From Arenibacter echinorum (GTDB lineage Bacteria > Bacteroidota > Bacteroidia > Flavobacteriales > Flavobacteriaceae): 64,000 nt of DNA. Each line of letters starts with the position of its first letter. Position 1 is the stretch's first letter. The DNA lies in the NCBI RefSeq assembly GCF_003259375.1, contig NZ_QLLN01000010.1, positions 62,001 to 126,000 on the forward strand, read 5' to 3'. The notes below the pieces were generated by a model. The model had not been told where the DNA came from. It was given only the letters and a program-made list of their open reading frames with translations, and did no database searches. The translations under genes were made by a program, and so were the position numbers. Shown here piece after piece: positions 55,060-64,000 of the stretch.

Positions 55060-58000
55060 ATGTTTTTACATGTGGTTGCCAATACTGTGAAACAAATTAT
55101 AGGACCATATACTTCTTTATCGTCCAGGGGTATTTCAACTTTCTGTTTATTATTATTTCTGTTTTTATCCGTATCCAACAGTTTTGGACAAACAACGATA
55201 ACCTCCCAGGTTTCCAACGATAATGACGATGCCGAGGAACGGGTTTCCGATGGGGATATGGACAGAGGAAGTTCGGATTTGGAATTGACAAGTGATGGAA
55301 ATACCAATCAGCTCGTAGGGATACGATTCCGAAATATCAATGTTCCACAGGGTGTTACCATAATTAGTGCAAATATTCAGTTTACTACTGATGAAACGGA
55401 TTCTGAAGCAACATCCCTTGTTATCAGGGGACAAGATGCCAATAATCCGGGGAATTTTGGAACTGGGGACTACAATATATCCAACAGAACGCTCACTACT
55501 GCATCTGTGGCATGGAACAATATACCAGCCTGGAATTCTGTAGGGCAGGCTGGACCAAATCAACAGACACCTAATTTGAGTTCTATTGTACAGGAAATTG
55601 TAGATCGGGGCGGATGGAGTAGTGGTAATTCCATGGTTTTTGTAATTACAGGAACGGGTCAGCGTACCGCAGAGTCCCATGATGGTAGTTCTTCAAGGGC
55701 ACCGGTTTTGACCATAGTGTATTCTATAGCTCCTGCAATAACCATAGACGATATTACCGTCAACGAAGGAGACGGAACGGCTACATTTACAGCAACCCAT
55801 TCTGGGGCAAATGCTGCAGGAGCATTTACGGTGAATTATGCAACTTCCGATGGTTCTGCCTTAGCAGGTTCGGATTATACCACTTCAACAGGAACACTTT
55901 CCTTTAATGGTACTTCTGGTGATACAGAGTCTTTTACGGTACCCATAACGGATGACACTACCTTTGAAAACATTGAGGCCTTTACCATACAGTTTACATC
56001 TACTTCAAATGGAACTGTAGATATTTCAGATACTGCCGAAGGGACAATTGTTGATGACGATGCCATAATAATGACCAACGGAACAACGGAAAATACTTGT
56101 AGTGATACCTTTTTGGACCCGGGAGGTGTAGGTAATTATAATAGTAACCAAAATATAGTGTACACCATTTGTCCTGACACTGCCAATAATTACATTAGTC
56201 TGGATTTTATTGGTTTCGATGTGCCCAGCGGAGATGTATTATATATATATGACGGAACTACTACTGGTGGGACGTTAATAGGGCAATACGATAACAATAA
56301 TATTCCGGATCTTATAGAATCTACACATAGTTCTGGTTGTTTAACCTTTAGGTTTACCTCTAATGGATGGAATAACGGAGAAGGTTGGCAAGCTTCAGTA
56401 AATTGTTATCCAGAAGGACCTAAAATAGTCATAAACGACATTTCTTTTGATGAGGATGTCGGGAATGCAGTTTTTACGGTGACCCAAACACGGGCACGAC
56501 ATGGGTATAGTTGGTTATTTGGGTTTATACATGTGCCTTTTACTGTTAATTTTGAAACGGTTGATGGCAGCGCCTTAGCTGGCAGTGATTATACGGCCAC
56601 CTCTGGGACACTGACCTTTAACGGTCAGTTAGGAAATGTCCAGACCATTTCGGTTCCTATTGCCAACGATGGGGTTCCGGAGAATGCAGAAGATTTTACG
56701 ATCAGATTTACAGGGGCTACAGCCTCGTATGGTACTATAAATTACTCGGATACAGGAACTGGAACTATCAATACCCAGATTTTGGCCAATGATCCCTTGA
56801 CCCTTTTTCAGGAGTTTGATGGTTATTTTGACTATTCCGCCACAGGGGGTACATTGAGAACTCAGAATAACGGGGGAAATGCCTGTGCCATAACAACCTC
56901 TTCTTCCAATACCCTGGTTTCACCTATTCCGGCCACGGCCACTGTGGAAAGGGCTTATTTATATTGGGCACATTCCAGCGGTGTTCGTGATCAGGATGTT
57001 ACCTTCGAGGGTCAGAATGTTTCAGCCAATTATTTGTACCAGACCACACTTTCAAGTAATAGAAATTTTTATGGTTATGTAAGTGATGTTACGGATATAG
57101 TAAAAGGGGTCGCGAACCCCTCTACAAACGTTTTTGATTTTTCCGATTTAACGATAGACAATTCAAATACATATTGTTCCTCAGCTACCGTACTGGGCGG
57201 GTGGACTCTTTTTGTATTCTATGAAGATCCCTCATTGCCCGCAGTAAACATTAACTTGTACCAAGGCTTTGATGGCCTAAGCAATTCGGGAACTTCCTTT
57301 ACTTTGGATTCATTCTTTGCCATTGCCGGTTCTGGCGCCAAAGCCTCGTTTTTATCATGGGAGGGAGATTCAACATTGGATGGCAATAGCTCTGGTTCCA
57401 GTAACCCGGAAGAACTTTCCATAACCAACCAATCCGGTACAACTTATGTGCTTACAGGGGATGGAGGCCAAACAGGGAACAATGCCTATAATTCCACCAT
57501 ATACGATAATACCGTAAGTCCGGTATATAATACAGCAAATTCGTATGGTGTAGATTTGGATACCTATGATATATCAACATATATACAACCATCGGATACT
57601 CAGGTTACCGCTAATGTAGATGTAGGTCAGGATTTTGTAATTTCGGCCGCAGTGGTCATTAAGGTTCCCTCCAATTTAATTGGAGGTAGGGTTTTTGAGG
57701 ATGTGAATTATCCTGGAGGGCCTGGTCGGGACCGAATTTCTTCTGGGGGATTGGGAGTTTCAGGAGCCATTGTGGAGCTTTTCGATGCCGCAGGCAACTT
57801 TGTACAAAGAAAAACCACCGACATTAATGGTTATTATTCCTTTGGAGGAATGGCCGATGGGGATTATTTGGTTAAAGCAGTAAATTCAACGGTTCGCTCC
57901 AATAGGGGTGGCCTCAACTGTTCTAGCTGTTATCCAGTACAAACCTTTAGGAAATATCGTGGCCCTTCCTCATTAATCGACGTGACGGATGAGGTTGGAG

Positions 58001-59685
58001 GCGCAAATCCGGCTGCACAGCAGGATGTTGCTTTGGGGGTCATAAACAATGCCCAGAGCGTATCAACGGTCTCTGTTTCAGGAGATGGTGTTGTAGGCAT
58101 CGATTTTGGTTTCAATTTTAATACCATAGTAAACACCAATGAATTCGGACAAGGTTCCTTGGAACAATTTATAGTCAATTCCAATAACTTAAATGAAACA
58201 GGTTTGGATATTGAGGCCAATTCTATATTTGACCCGGCAGCTGGGGAAGACACCTCAATATTTATGATACCTCCAACATCAGATGCATTGGGTAGAACCG
58301 CCGATGCCAATTTTGCCAGCGGGTATTTTGATATTAATATAACTGATGCCTACCAGTTATCAATAATAACGGGTACCAACACCATTATTGATGGCAGGAC
58401 TCAGACCGCATATTCGGGAGATAGTAACTCGGGAACCATAGGGGACGGGGGCACAACTGTAGGTATTTCTGCCACAGCATTGCCGAATTATGAACTGCCT
58501 GAAATTCAGGTTCGTGGTGACTCCAAGGAACTTTTTAGATTGGAAGGAAATAGTGCTACCCTGCGTAATTTGGCTATATACACGGATGATAAATCGGCAA
58601 TTCAAGTAAATTCCGGCACCGCTTTTCTTTATGAGAATGTACTCGGGGTAAATGCCTTGGGAGCAAAATCCGGTAACTTGGAATATGCAGTGGAAACCAA
58701 GGATGGGGCAACAACTATTGCTAGAAATTATTTAAGTGGTTCGGATGTGGCCGCAGTTCATTTGGATGGGGGAACGTCTACTGTCATGGAATACAACCAT
58801 TTTTATAGTAATGGGGCAAACGAGACCTGTTCCGATAATATTTTAATTGAGGGAGGTAGCGGGATTACAATTCGTTACAATTTGATCAACGAAGCTGCAG
58901 GAATAGGGATTGAAGGAGATGACTATGCTGCAGGATTGATGATCACTGAAAATACCATTACCAATAATGGTGTAAATAATAATACCTGCGGTGGGGGAGT
59001 ATTCGATGATTCCGGTATTCGTTTAAAGGCAGCAGATGCTACTGTTTATAGGAATGTAATTCACGGCAATCAGGGTGAAGGAATCGTGGTGGCCGAAGAT
59101 GTTTCAGGAATCTTGATTTCCCAAAATTCCATGTATAACAACGGACAGCGAGCTCCGTCTTTAGGTATTGATTTGGATGCTTCCAAAAAGAATGGTGATG
59201 GTGTAACCCTAAACGATTCCGGCGATGGGGATAATGGCCCAAATAACTTGTTGAATTTTCCCATTATTGAAGCAGCCTATGCAACCGGCACCAATTTAAT
59301 AGTTGAAGGTTGGGCAAGGCCTGGGGCAATTATAGAATTGTTTTTGACAGATATAAACGAAGGAAGTGCCACTGCAGGTGACAACCAGTTGGGAATGACG
59401 ACAGATTACGGAGAGGGTCAGATATATTTGGCAACGGTTGTAGAAGGTAGTGGTTCGGATACCCGATCCGGTACATCTTCATATATAGATTTGGACGGTA
59501 ATACCGACAACACCAATAGGTTTAAGTTTAAAATTCCACTGCTTCCTGGAGTGATGAAGGGGGATTTTTTAACTGCCACCGCTACTATTTCAAATTCAAC
59601 CTCGGAATTTTCACCACAGAGTATTATAAAAGGATATACTGTAATTACCAATAGACGAATTACTTACAGGGTTAAAAAGAATTGA
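55060..59685 (+). CDS. Giant modular secreted protein (Calx-beta, CUB, SdrB-like, beta-helix), first paralog
   Basis: 1541 residues from ATG 55060 (GTG 55042 adds six). Order: long signal peptide (1-44); N-terminal beta-sandwich module (about 45-200, RVSDGDMDRGSSDLELTSDG); Calx-beta (about 225-335); CUB-like (about 346-450, with Cys pairs and VLYIYDGTTTGG); second Calx-beta (about 454-574); DUF3344-like region (about 575-873, ATVERAYLYWAHSSGVRDQD); SdrB-like (about 873-947, GAIVELFDAAGNFVQRKTTD); right-handed beta-helix repeats (about 1024-1394, NHFYSNGANETCSDNILIEG). The end is GYTVITNRRITYRVKKN. No T9SS C-terminal domain seen. Role unknown; the modules suggest extracellular binding, possibly of polysaccharide. 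Confidence 0.88.
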   Translation: MFLHVVANTVKQIIGPYTSLSSRGISTFCLLLFLFLSVSNSFGQTTITSQVSNDNDDAEERVSDGDMDRGSSDLELTSDGNTNQLVGIRFRNINVPQGVTIISANIQFTTDETDSEATSLVIRGQDANNPGNFGTGDYNISNRTLTTASVAWNNIPAWNSVGQAGPNQQTPNLSSIVQEIVDRGGWSSGNSMVFVITGTGQRTAESHDGSSSRAPVLTIVYSIAPAITIDDITVNEGDGTATFTATHSGANAAGAFTVNYATSDGSALAGSDYTTSTGTLSFNGTSGDTESFTVPITDDTTFENIEAFTIQFTSTSNGTVDISDTAEGTIVDDDAIIMTNGTTENTCSDTFLDPGGVGNYNSNQNIVYTICPDTANNYISLDFIGFDVPSGDVLYIYDGTTTGGTLIGQYDNNNIPDLIESTHSSGCLTFRFTSNGWNNGEGWQASVNCYPEGPKIVINDISFDEDVGNAVFTVTQTRARHGYSWLFGFIHVPFTVNFETVDGSALAGSDYTATSGTLTFNGQLGNVQTISVPIANDGVPENAEDFTIRFTGATASYGTINYSDTGTGTINTQILANDPLTLFQEFDGYFDYSATGGTLRTQNNGGNACAITTSSSNTLVSPIPATATVERAYLYWAHSSGVRDQDVTFEGQNVSANYLYQTTLSSNRNFYGYVSDVTDIVKGVANPSTNVFDFSDLTIDNSNTYCSSATVLGGWTLFVFYEDPSLPAVNINLYQGFDGLSNSGTSFTLDSFFAIAGSGAKASFLSWEGDSTLDGNSSGSSNPEELSITNQSGTTYVLTGDGGQTGNNAYNSTIYDNTVSPVYNTANSYGVDLDTYDISTYIQPSDTQVTANVDVGQDFVISAAVVIKVPSNLIGGRVFEDVNYPGGPGRDRISSGGLGVSGAIVELFDAAGNFVQRKTTDINGYYSFGGMADGDYLVKAVNSTVRSNRGGLNCSSCYPVQTFRKYRGPSSLIDVTDEVGGANPAAQQDVALGVINNAQSVSTVSVSGDGVVGIDFGFNFNTIVNTNEFGQGSLEQFIVNSNNLNETGLDIEANSIFDPAAGEDTSIFMIPPTSDALGRTADANFASGYFDINITDAYQLSIITGTNTIIDGRTQTAYSGDSNSGTIGDGGTTVGISATALPNYELPEIQVRGDSKELFRLEGNSATLRNLAIYTDDKSAIQVNSGTAFLYENVLGVNALGAKSGNLEYAVETKDGATTIARNYLSGSDVAAVHLDGGTSTVMEYNHFYSNGANETCSDNILIEGGSGITIRYNLINEAAGIGIEGDDYAAGLMITENTITNNGVNNNTCGGGVFDDSGIRLKAADATVYRNVIHGNQGEGIVVAEDVSGILISQNSMYNNGQRAPSLGIDLDASKKNGDGVTLNDSGDGDNGPNNLLNFPIIEAAYATGTNLIVEGWARPGAIIELFLTDINEGSATAGDNQLGMTTDYGEGQIYLATVVEGSGSDTRSGTSSYIDLDGNTDNTNRFKFKIPLLPGVMKGDFLTATATISNSTSEFSPQSIIKGYTVITNRRITYRVKKN

Positions 59686-62600
59686 GGGTTGTCAAGATGG
59701 GCAATAGTACATTCTTATAAGTGCTTTTAAATGGCAAAAATGCCTGCTTTTAATTTTGAAGATGTCATAATTTTAATCTTTGGCATTTATTTTGGTTCCG
59801 TACACAACATTTTCAAAGCTTGCATCTTTTCTTGGAATACATTTGATACGTTGATCTCTTAGGATCGCGTCTACTTGATGATAACAAGGATTAGCCTTCA
59901 AAAAAGAATACCTATTCTTTTTATGGTGTTCTTCTGCTTTACCCACATGGTTGGGCAGCAAACCTATTTGGATAATTTCAATAGCGTTTCCTATTCCAAC
60001 AATAATGGGACCAACAATTTTTCCTCCAATTGGACGGAAAGCAATGATGATAATAGTTCCAGTGGTGGAAATATTAGGATTAATAGTAACGTACTACGCT
60101 TTAGGAGATTATCTGACGAGACCATTCAAAGGAATCTTGATTTGGCCGGTGCCAGTGCCGTTACACTTACTTTCGATTATAATGGATCTAGCAGGGGAGG
60201 GGAAACCTTATTGGTGCAATTGTGGAATGGATCAACTTGGCAAACAGTTTCAACATTAAACAATGATGGTACAGGTTCCATTTCTTATAATTTAATTACT
60301 AGTCAAATATCTGCTTCTTCCTCCATACGATTTATTACCGGAAGCGGGGATTGGGACGGTAGTGACTACTTCTACATAGACAATGTACAGTTCACTGCCA
60401 CCTTTGGCCCTATTATGACCATTAACGATGTATCTGTAAATGAAAATGCAGGAACGGCTACTTTTACAGTAACCCATACGGGTTCCAATGCTGCAGCATT
60501 TACAATAAACTACACTACCAATAACGGTACAGCTACAGCTGGAAGTGATTATACGGCCAAGACAGGAACTTTAAGTTTTACAGGCACCTCAGGGGTTACA
60601 AGGACAATAACCATAAATATTTTGGATGATACCGTAGTGGAGGATTTGGAAATATTTACGGTTAGTTTTACAGGAAAATCCCTATCCACAGTAGATATTA
60701 CCGATATAGGCACGGGAACCATTTTGGATAATGATGCTCTAATAATTACCAATGGGGCAACGACCAATACCTGTAATGCCGTTTTCTTTGATTCTGGAAG
60801 TGTTGGTGGCAATTACGGCAATAATGAGAGTAGGGTCCATACCATTTGTCCGGACACGGCCAATAATTATATTAGTGTGGATTTTACAAGTTTTGATGTT
60901 GCCGTTGGAGATATACTTTATGTTTATGGCGGCACAACGGCAACGGGTACACCAATTGGAGTCTACGACAACAATAATATTCCTACCTCTATTGATTCTC
61001 CATACGGTGCAGGAGGCTGTTTAACTTTTAGGTTTACCTCTAATGGGAGTACCACTGGAACTGGGTGGCAGGCTGCTGTAAAATGTGTTGTTGAAGGACC
61101 TAAAATAGTAATAAATGATATTTCTGTTGATGAAACAGTTGGAAATGCTGTTTTTACGGTAACCCAGACACGTGTACGCCACGGATATACATTTTTGTTC
61201 AGCTTTATTCATGTGCCGTTTACTGTTAATTTTGAAACAGTGAACGGTTCAGCTTTGGCAGGAAGCGATTATACCGCAACCTCCGGGACTTTGACCTTTA
61301 ATGGTCAGTTGGGCAATGTGCAGACTATTTCGGTACCTATAATTAATGATGGAATCCCGGAAACTGCCGAAGATTTTACTGTTAGGTTTACAGGGGCAAC
61401 AGCATCCTATGGTACCATCAATTATTCGGATACCGGAACAGGAACCATCAATACCCAGATTTTGGCCAATGACCCTTTGACACTTTTTCAGGAGTTCGAT
61501 GGGTACTTTGACTATTCCACTACAGGAGGAACATTAAGAACTCAAAGCAATAGTGGCAACGCCTGTCTCATTACAAACTCCTCATCCAATACCTTAATCT
61601 CTCCTATTCCGGCTACGGCAACTGTGGAAAGGGCTTATTTGTATTGGGCACATTCCAATAGTGTACGTGATCCGGATGTAATCTTTGAGGGCCAGAACGT
61701 TTCTGCCAATTATTTGTACCAGACCACTTTGACCAATAGGAACTTTTACGGCTATGTAAGCGATGTGACCAACATTGTAAAAGGAATTCCCAATCCATCT
61801 ACCAATACCTATGATTTTAGTGGCCTTAATATAGATAATACCGGTAATTACTGCTCAACGGCTACGGTACTTGGGGGCTGGACATTGATCGTGTTTTATG
61901 AAGATCCTTCCTTGCCAGCCGTTAACATTAACCTATATCAAGGTTTTGACGGTCTTAGTAATGCAGGTACCTCCTTTACCTTGGATTCCTTCTATGCCAT
62001 TGCCGGTTCTGGGGCCAAAGCCACATTTTTGTCTTGGGAGGGAGACCCCAATTTGGACGGATCTAGTTCTGGTTCAACTAACCCAGAGCGACTTTCGGTA
62101 ACCAATCAATCAGGAACAACCTATATACTAACGGGAGACGGCGGTCAAACCGGCAACAATGCCTATAACTCCACTATTTACGATAATACCGTTTTGCCAA
62201 TATATAATTCTTCAACTTCCCATGGTGTAGATTTGGATACCTATGATATATCTTCGTATATACTACCATCGGATAGTCAGGTTACTGCCAACGTCAATGT
62301 AGGTCAGGATTTTGTGATTTCTGCTGCAGTAGTGCTCAAGGTACCCTCCAATTTAATTGCTGGAACCGTTTTTGAAGATGTTAATTATCCAGGTGGGCCG
62401 GGCAGGAATAGGGTAACTTCCGGGGGGTTGGGAGTTTCTGGTGCCATAGTGGAACTTTTTAATGCTGCAGGTACTTTTATCCAGAGAAAAACAACGGATA
62501 TTAATGGGTATTATTCCTTTGGAGGAATGGCAGATGGGGCGTATCGTATAAAAGCGGTCAATTCAACTGTTAAATCCAATAGGGGCGGTCTCAATTGTTC

Positions 62601-64000
62601 TACTTGTTATCCCGTACAAACTTTTAGGAAATATCGTGGTCCTTCTTCCTTGATAGAGGTGGCTAATGAGGTGGGAGGAGCCAATCCGGCCGCACAACAG
62701 GATGTTGCTTTGGGAGTAATAAATAATGCCCAGAGTGTTTCAACGGTCTCCGTAGCAGGTGATGGGGTTGTAGGTATAGATTTTGGGTTCAACTTTAATA
62801 CGATTGTCAACACCAATCAATTTGGACAGGGCTCCTTGGAACAATTTATTGTCAATTCCAATAATTTAAATGAGATAGGTTTGGATATAGAGGCTAATGC
62901 CATTTTCAATCCACTGGCAGGGGAGGAGACTTCCATTTTTATGATACCTTCTACATCGGATCCATTGGGCAGAGCGGCAGATGCCAATTTTGCCAGCGGG
63001 TACTTTAATATTTCTATCTCCGACGGAAATCAACTTTCAAAAATAACAGGAACCAATACTGTAATTGATGGAAGGACGCAAACTGCTTATACAGGTGACA
63101 CCAATTTAGGGACCGTTGGAAATGGGGGTTCTTCTGTGGGTATTTCCGCAGCGTCGCTGCCAGTCTATAATCTGCCCGAAATCCAGGTTCATGGGGAGAC
63201 TAAGGAACTTTTTAGATTGGAAGGGGTTGGAGCAACCTTAAGGAACCTTGCTGTTTACAACAATGACAAATCGGCCATACAAGTAAATGCGGGCACCGCG
63301 TTTCTATATGAAAATTTACTTGGGGTTAATGCCCTTGGTGTTAAATCCGGTAATTTGGAATATGCCGTGGAGACTAAAAATGGTACGGCCACTATTTCCC
63401 GGAATTTTCTGAGCGGATCCAATTTGGCTGCCCTAAAGGTGGATGGTGGTACCGCTACGGTTGTGGAATACAACCATTTCTATAGAAATGGGGCCAATGA
63501 CAGCTGCACAGACAATATATTGTTAAAGAATGGTAGCGGAGTGGTAATTGGGTACAATTTGATCAATGAGGCAGCTGGAATAGGCATTGAAGGAGATAAT
63601 TATAATGCGGGACTTATGATTACCGAAAATACCATTACCAATAATGGACTTAACAGCAACGCTTGTGGCGGAGGCATATTCGACGATTCCGGTATTCGTT
63701 TAAAGGCATCCAATGCCACTGTTTTTAGAAACCTTATTCACAGCAACCAAGGGGAAGGAATCGTAGTTGCCAATAATGTATCAGGAGTATTGATTTCCCA
63801 AAATTCCATATATAACAATGGCCAAAGGTCTCCTTCCCTGGGTATAGATTTGGATGCATCCAATATGAACGGTGATGGGGTAACACTTAACGATAATGGT
63901 GATGGGGATAATGGTCCCAATGGGTTAATCAACTTCCCAATTATTTCGGCCGCCTATGCCGCAGGTACCAATATGGTAGTTGAAGGTTGGGCCAGGCCAG
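56411..64000 (+). repeat. Tandem duplication of about 4.7 kb (paralogous large genes)
   Basis: The stretch 56411-59330 and the stretch from about 61090 to the window end are alignable at a constant offset of about 4.68 kb, with high identity in protein and clear identity in DNA (for example GAAGGACCTAAAATAGT at the second Calx-beta start). The CUB and first Calx-beta modules are also paralogous but more diverged. The first modules are unrelated. Confidence 0.88.
59878..64000 (+). CDS. Giant modular secreted protein, second paralog (partial, runs off the window)
   Basis: At least 1374 codons from ATG 59878 (MITRISLQKRIPILFMVFFC signal peptide; ATG 59923 is an alternative). Unlike its neighbour it begins with a jelly-roll/MAM-like module (about 28-178, FSSNWTESNDDNSSSGGNIR and YFYIDNVQFTATF). 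Then come Calx-beta (about 180-285), CUB-like (about 298-403), second Calx-beta (about 408-528), DUF3344-like (about 529-825), SdrB-like (about 826-908) and beta-helix repeats (about 978 onward) nearly identical to the first paralog. The frame is still open at 64000 and the C-terminal tail is not seen. Confidence 0.88.
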   Translation, partial: MITRISLQKRIPILFMVFFCFTHMVGQQTYLDNFNSVSYSNNNGTNNFSSNWTESNDDNSSSGGNIRINSNVLRFRRLSDETIQRNLDLAGASAVTLTFDYNGSSRGGETLLVQLWNGSTWQTVSTLNNDGTGSISYNLITSQISASSSIRFITGSGDWDGSDYFYIDNVQFTATFGPIMTINDVSVNENAGTATFTVTHTGSNAAAFTINYTTNNGTATAGSDYTAKTGTLSFTGTSGVTRTITINILDDTVVEDLEIFTVSFTGKSLSTVDITDIGTGTILDNDALIITNGATTNTCNAVFFDSGSVGGNYGNNESRVHTICPDTANNYISVDFTSFDVAVGDILYVYGGTTATGTPIGVYDNNNIPTSIDSPYGAGGCLTFRFTSNGSTTGTGWQAAVKCVVEGPKIVINDISVDETVGNAVFTVTQTRVRHGYTFLFSFIHVPFTVNFETVNGSALAGSDYTATSGTLTFNGQLGNVQTISVPIINDGIPETAEDFTVRFTGATASYGTINYSDTGTGTINTQILANDPLTLFQEFDGYFDYSTTGGTLRTQSNSGNACLITNSSSNTLISPIPATATVERAYLYWAHSNSVRDPDVIFEGQNVSANYLYQTTLTNRNFYGYVSDVTNIVKGIPNPSTNTYDFSGLNIDNTGNYCSTATVLGGWTLIVFYEDPSLPAVNINLYQGFDGLSNAGTSFTLDSFYAIAGSGAKATFLSWEGDPNLDGSSSGSTNPERLSVTNQSGTTYILTGDGGQTGNNAYNSTIYDNTVLPIYNSSTSHGVDLDTYDISSYILPSDSQVTANVNVGQDFVISAAVVLKVPSNLIAGTVFEDVNYPGGPGRNRVTSGGLGVSGAIVELFNAAGTFIQRKTTDINGYYSFGGMADGAYRIKAVNSTVKSNRGGLNCSTCYPVQTFRKYRGPSSLIEVANEVGGANPAAQQDVALGVINNAQSVSTVSVAGDGVVGIDFGFNFNTIVNTNQFGQGSLEQFIVNSNNLNEIGLDIEANAIFNPLAGEETSIFMIPSTSDPLGRAADANFASGYFNISISDGNQLSKITGTNTVIDGRTQTAYTGDTNLGTVGNGGSSVGISAASLPVYNLPEIQVHGETKELFRLEGVGATLRNLAVYNNDKSAIQVNAGTAFLYENLLGVNALGVKSGNLEYAVETKNGTATISRNFLSGSNLAALKVDGGTATVVEYNHFYRNGANDSCTDNILLKNGSGVVIGYNLINEAAGIGIEGDNYNAGLMITENTITNNGLNSNACGGGIFDDSGIRLKASNATVFRNLIHSNQGEGIVVANNVSGVLISQNSIYNNGQRSPSLGIDLDASNMNGDGVTLNDNGDGDNGPNGLINFPIISAAYAAGTNMVVEGWARP

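Noticed and set aside
54921-55680. Two minus-strand frames (128 and 171 codons)
   Set aside because: Antisense to the N-terminal region of the first paralog; low-complexity and no motif.
59773-59961. 62-codon minus-strand frame between the paralogs
   Set aside because: Overlaps the signal peptide region of the second paralog and shows no motif or promoter; it could not be supported.

Overview
The window reads as chromosomal DNA of a marine-type member of the Flavobacteriaceae (Bacteroidota). Grounds: an AT-leaning genome, many promoters of the Bacteroidota form TTG-N17-23-TAnnTTTG, almost no Shine-Dalgarno sequences except in front of rpsU, a type IX secretion (T9SS)/gliding-type locus (type B sorting domain, SprF/PorP-like and PorE/OmpA-like genes), a DUF2851 gene, the small ribosomal protein THX, and the tRNA-tuf-tRNA-Trp-secE-nusG-rplKAJL-rpoBC order typical of the phylum. 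Genus cannot be fixed from sequence alone; Maribacter/Arenibacter/Zobellia relatives are plausible. Layout: 1-5.5 kb holds a partial PAS-domain sensor, coaD and ddl (minus), then a PASTA protein, rluD, yaaA, a small lipoprotein and the THX gene. 5.6-10 kb holds pyruvate carboxylase and a uracil-DNA-glycosylase-superfamily protein. 11.1-18.3 kb is a complete tryptophan operon on the minus strand (trpE-G-D-C-F-B-A plus a 71-residue membrane protein). It is preceded by a classical transcription attenuator: a leader peptide with three consecutive Trp codons, alternative hairpins and an intrinsic terminator. 18.3-20.1 kb is a MarR-nitroreductase-YceI unit with a palindrome over its promoter. 20.3-29.5 kb carries rhodanese, DUF2851, PspC, a potassium channel, an AGCS-type transporter with an unusual extracytoplasmic N-terminus, a helix-hairpin-helix protein, acyl-CoA dehydrogenase, rpsU with a strong Shine-Dalgarno, xerC and hpf. 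29.5-43.5 kb is the translation/transcription core: four tRNAs, tuf, tRNA-Trp, secE, nusG, L11, L1, L10, L7/L12, rpoB, rpoC and a DUF3467 gene. The tRNA spacers contain a 25-bp direct copy of a tRNA 3' end, a partial copy of tRNA-Trp interrupted by a palindrome, and several hairpins. prfC follows on the minus strand. 45.7-52.7 kb is a secretion locus: a 1335-residue thrombospondin-type-3/Ig-like repeat adhesin with a type B T9SS sorting domain, then SprF/PorP-like and PorE-like outer-membrane partners. 53-64 kb holds three large secreted proteins. The last two are tandem paralogs of about 1500 residues sharing everything except their N-terminal module. The first two share a short C-terminal tail (VITNR-K/R-ITYRV) and lack any recognisable T9SS C-terminal domain, so the tail is a candidate sorting or anchoring signal. 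The strongest leads are this tail with the duplicated modular proteins, the trp attenuator, the tRNA-derived repeats and the rpsU translation signal.
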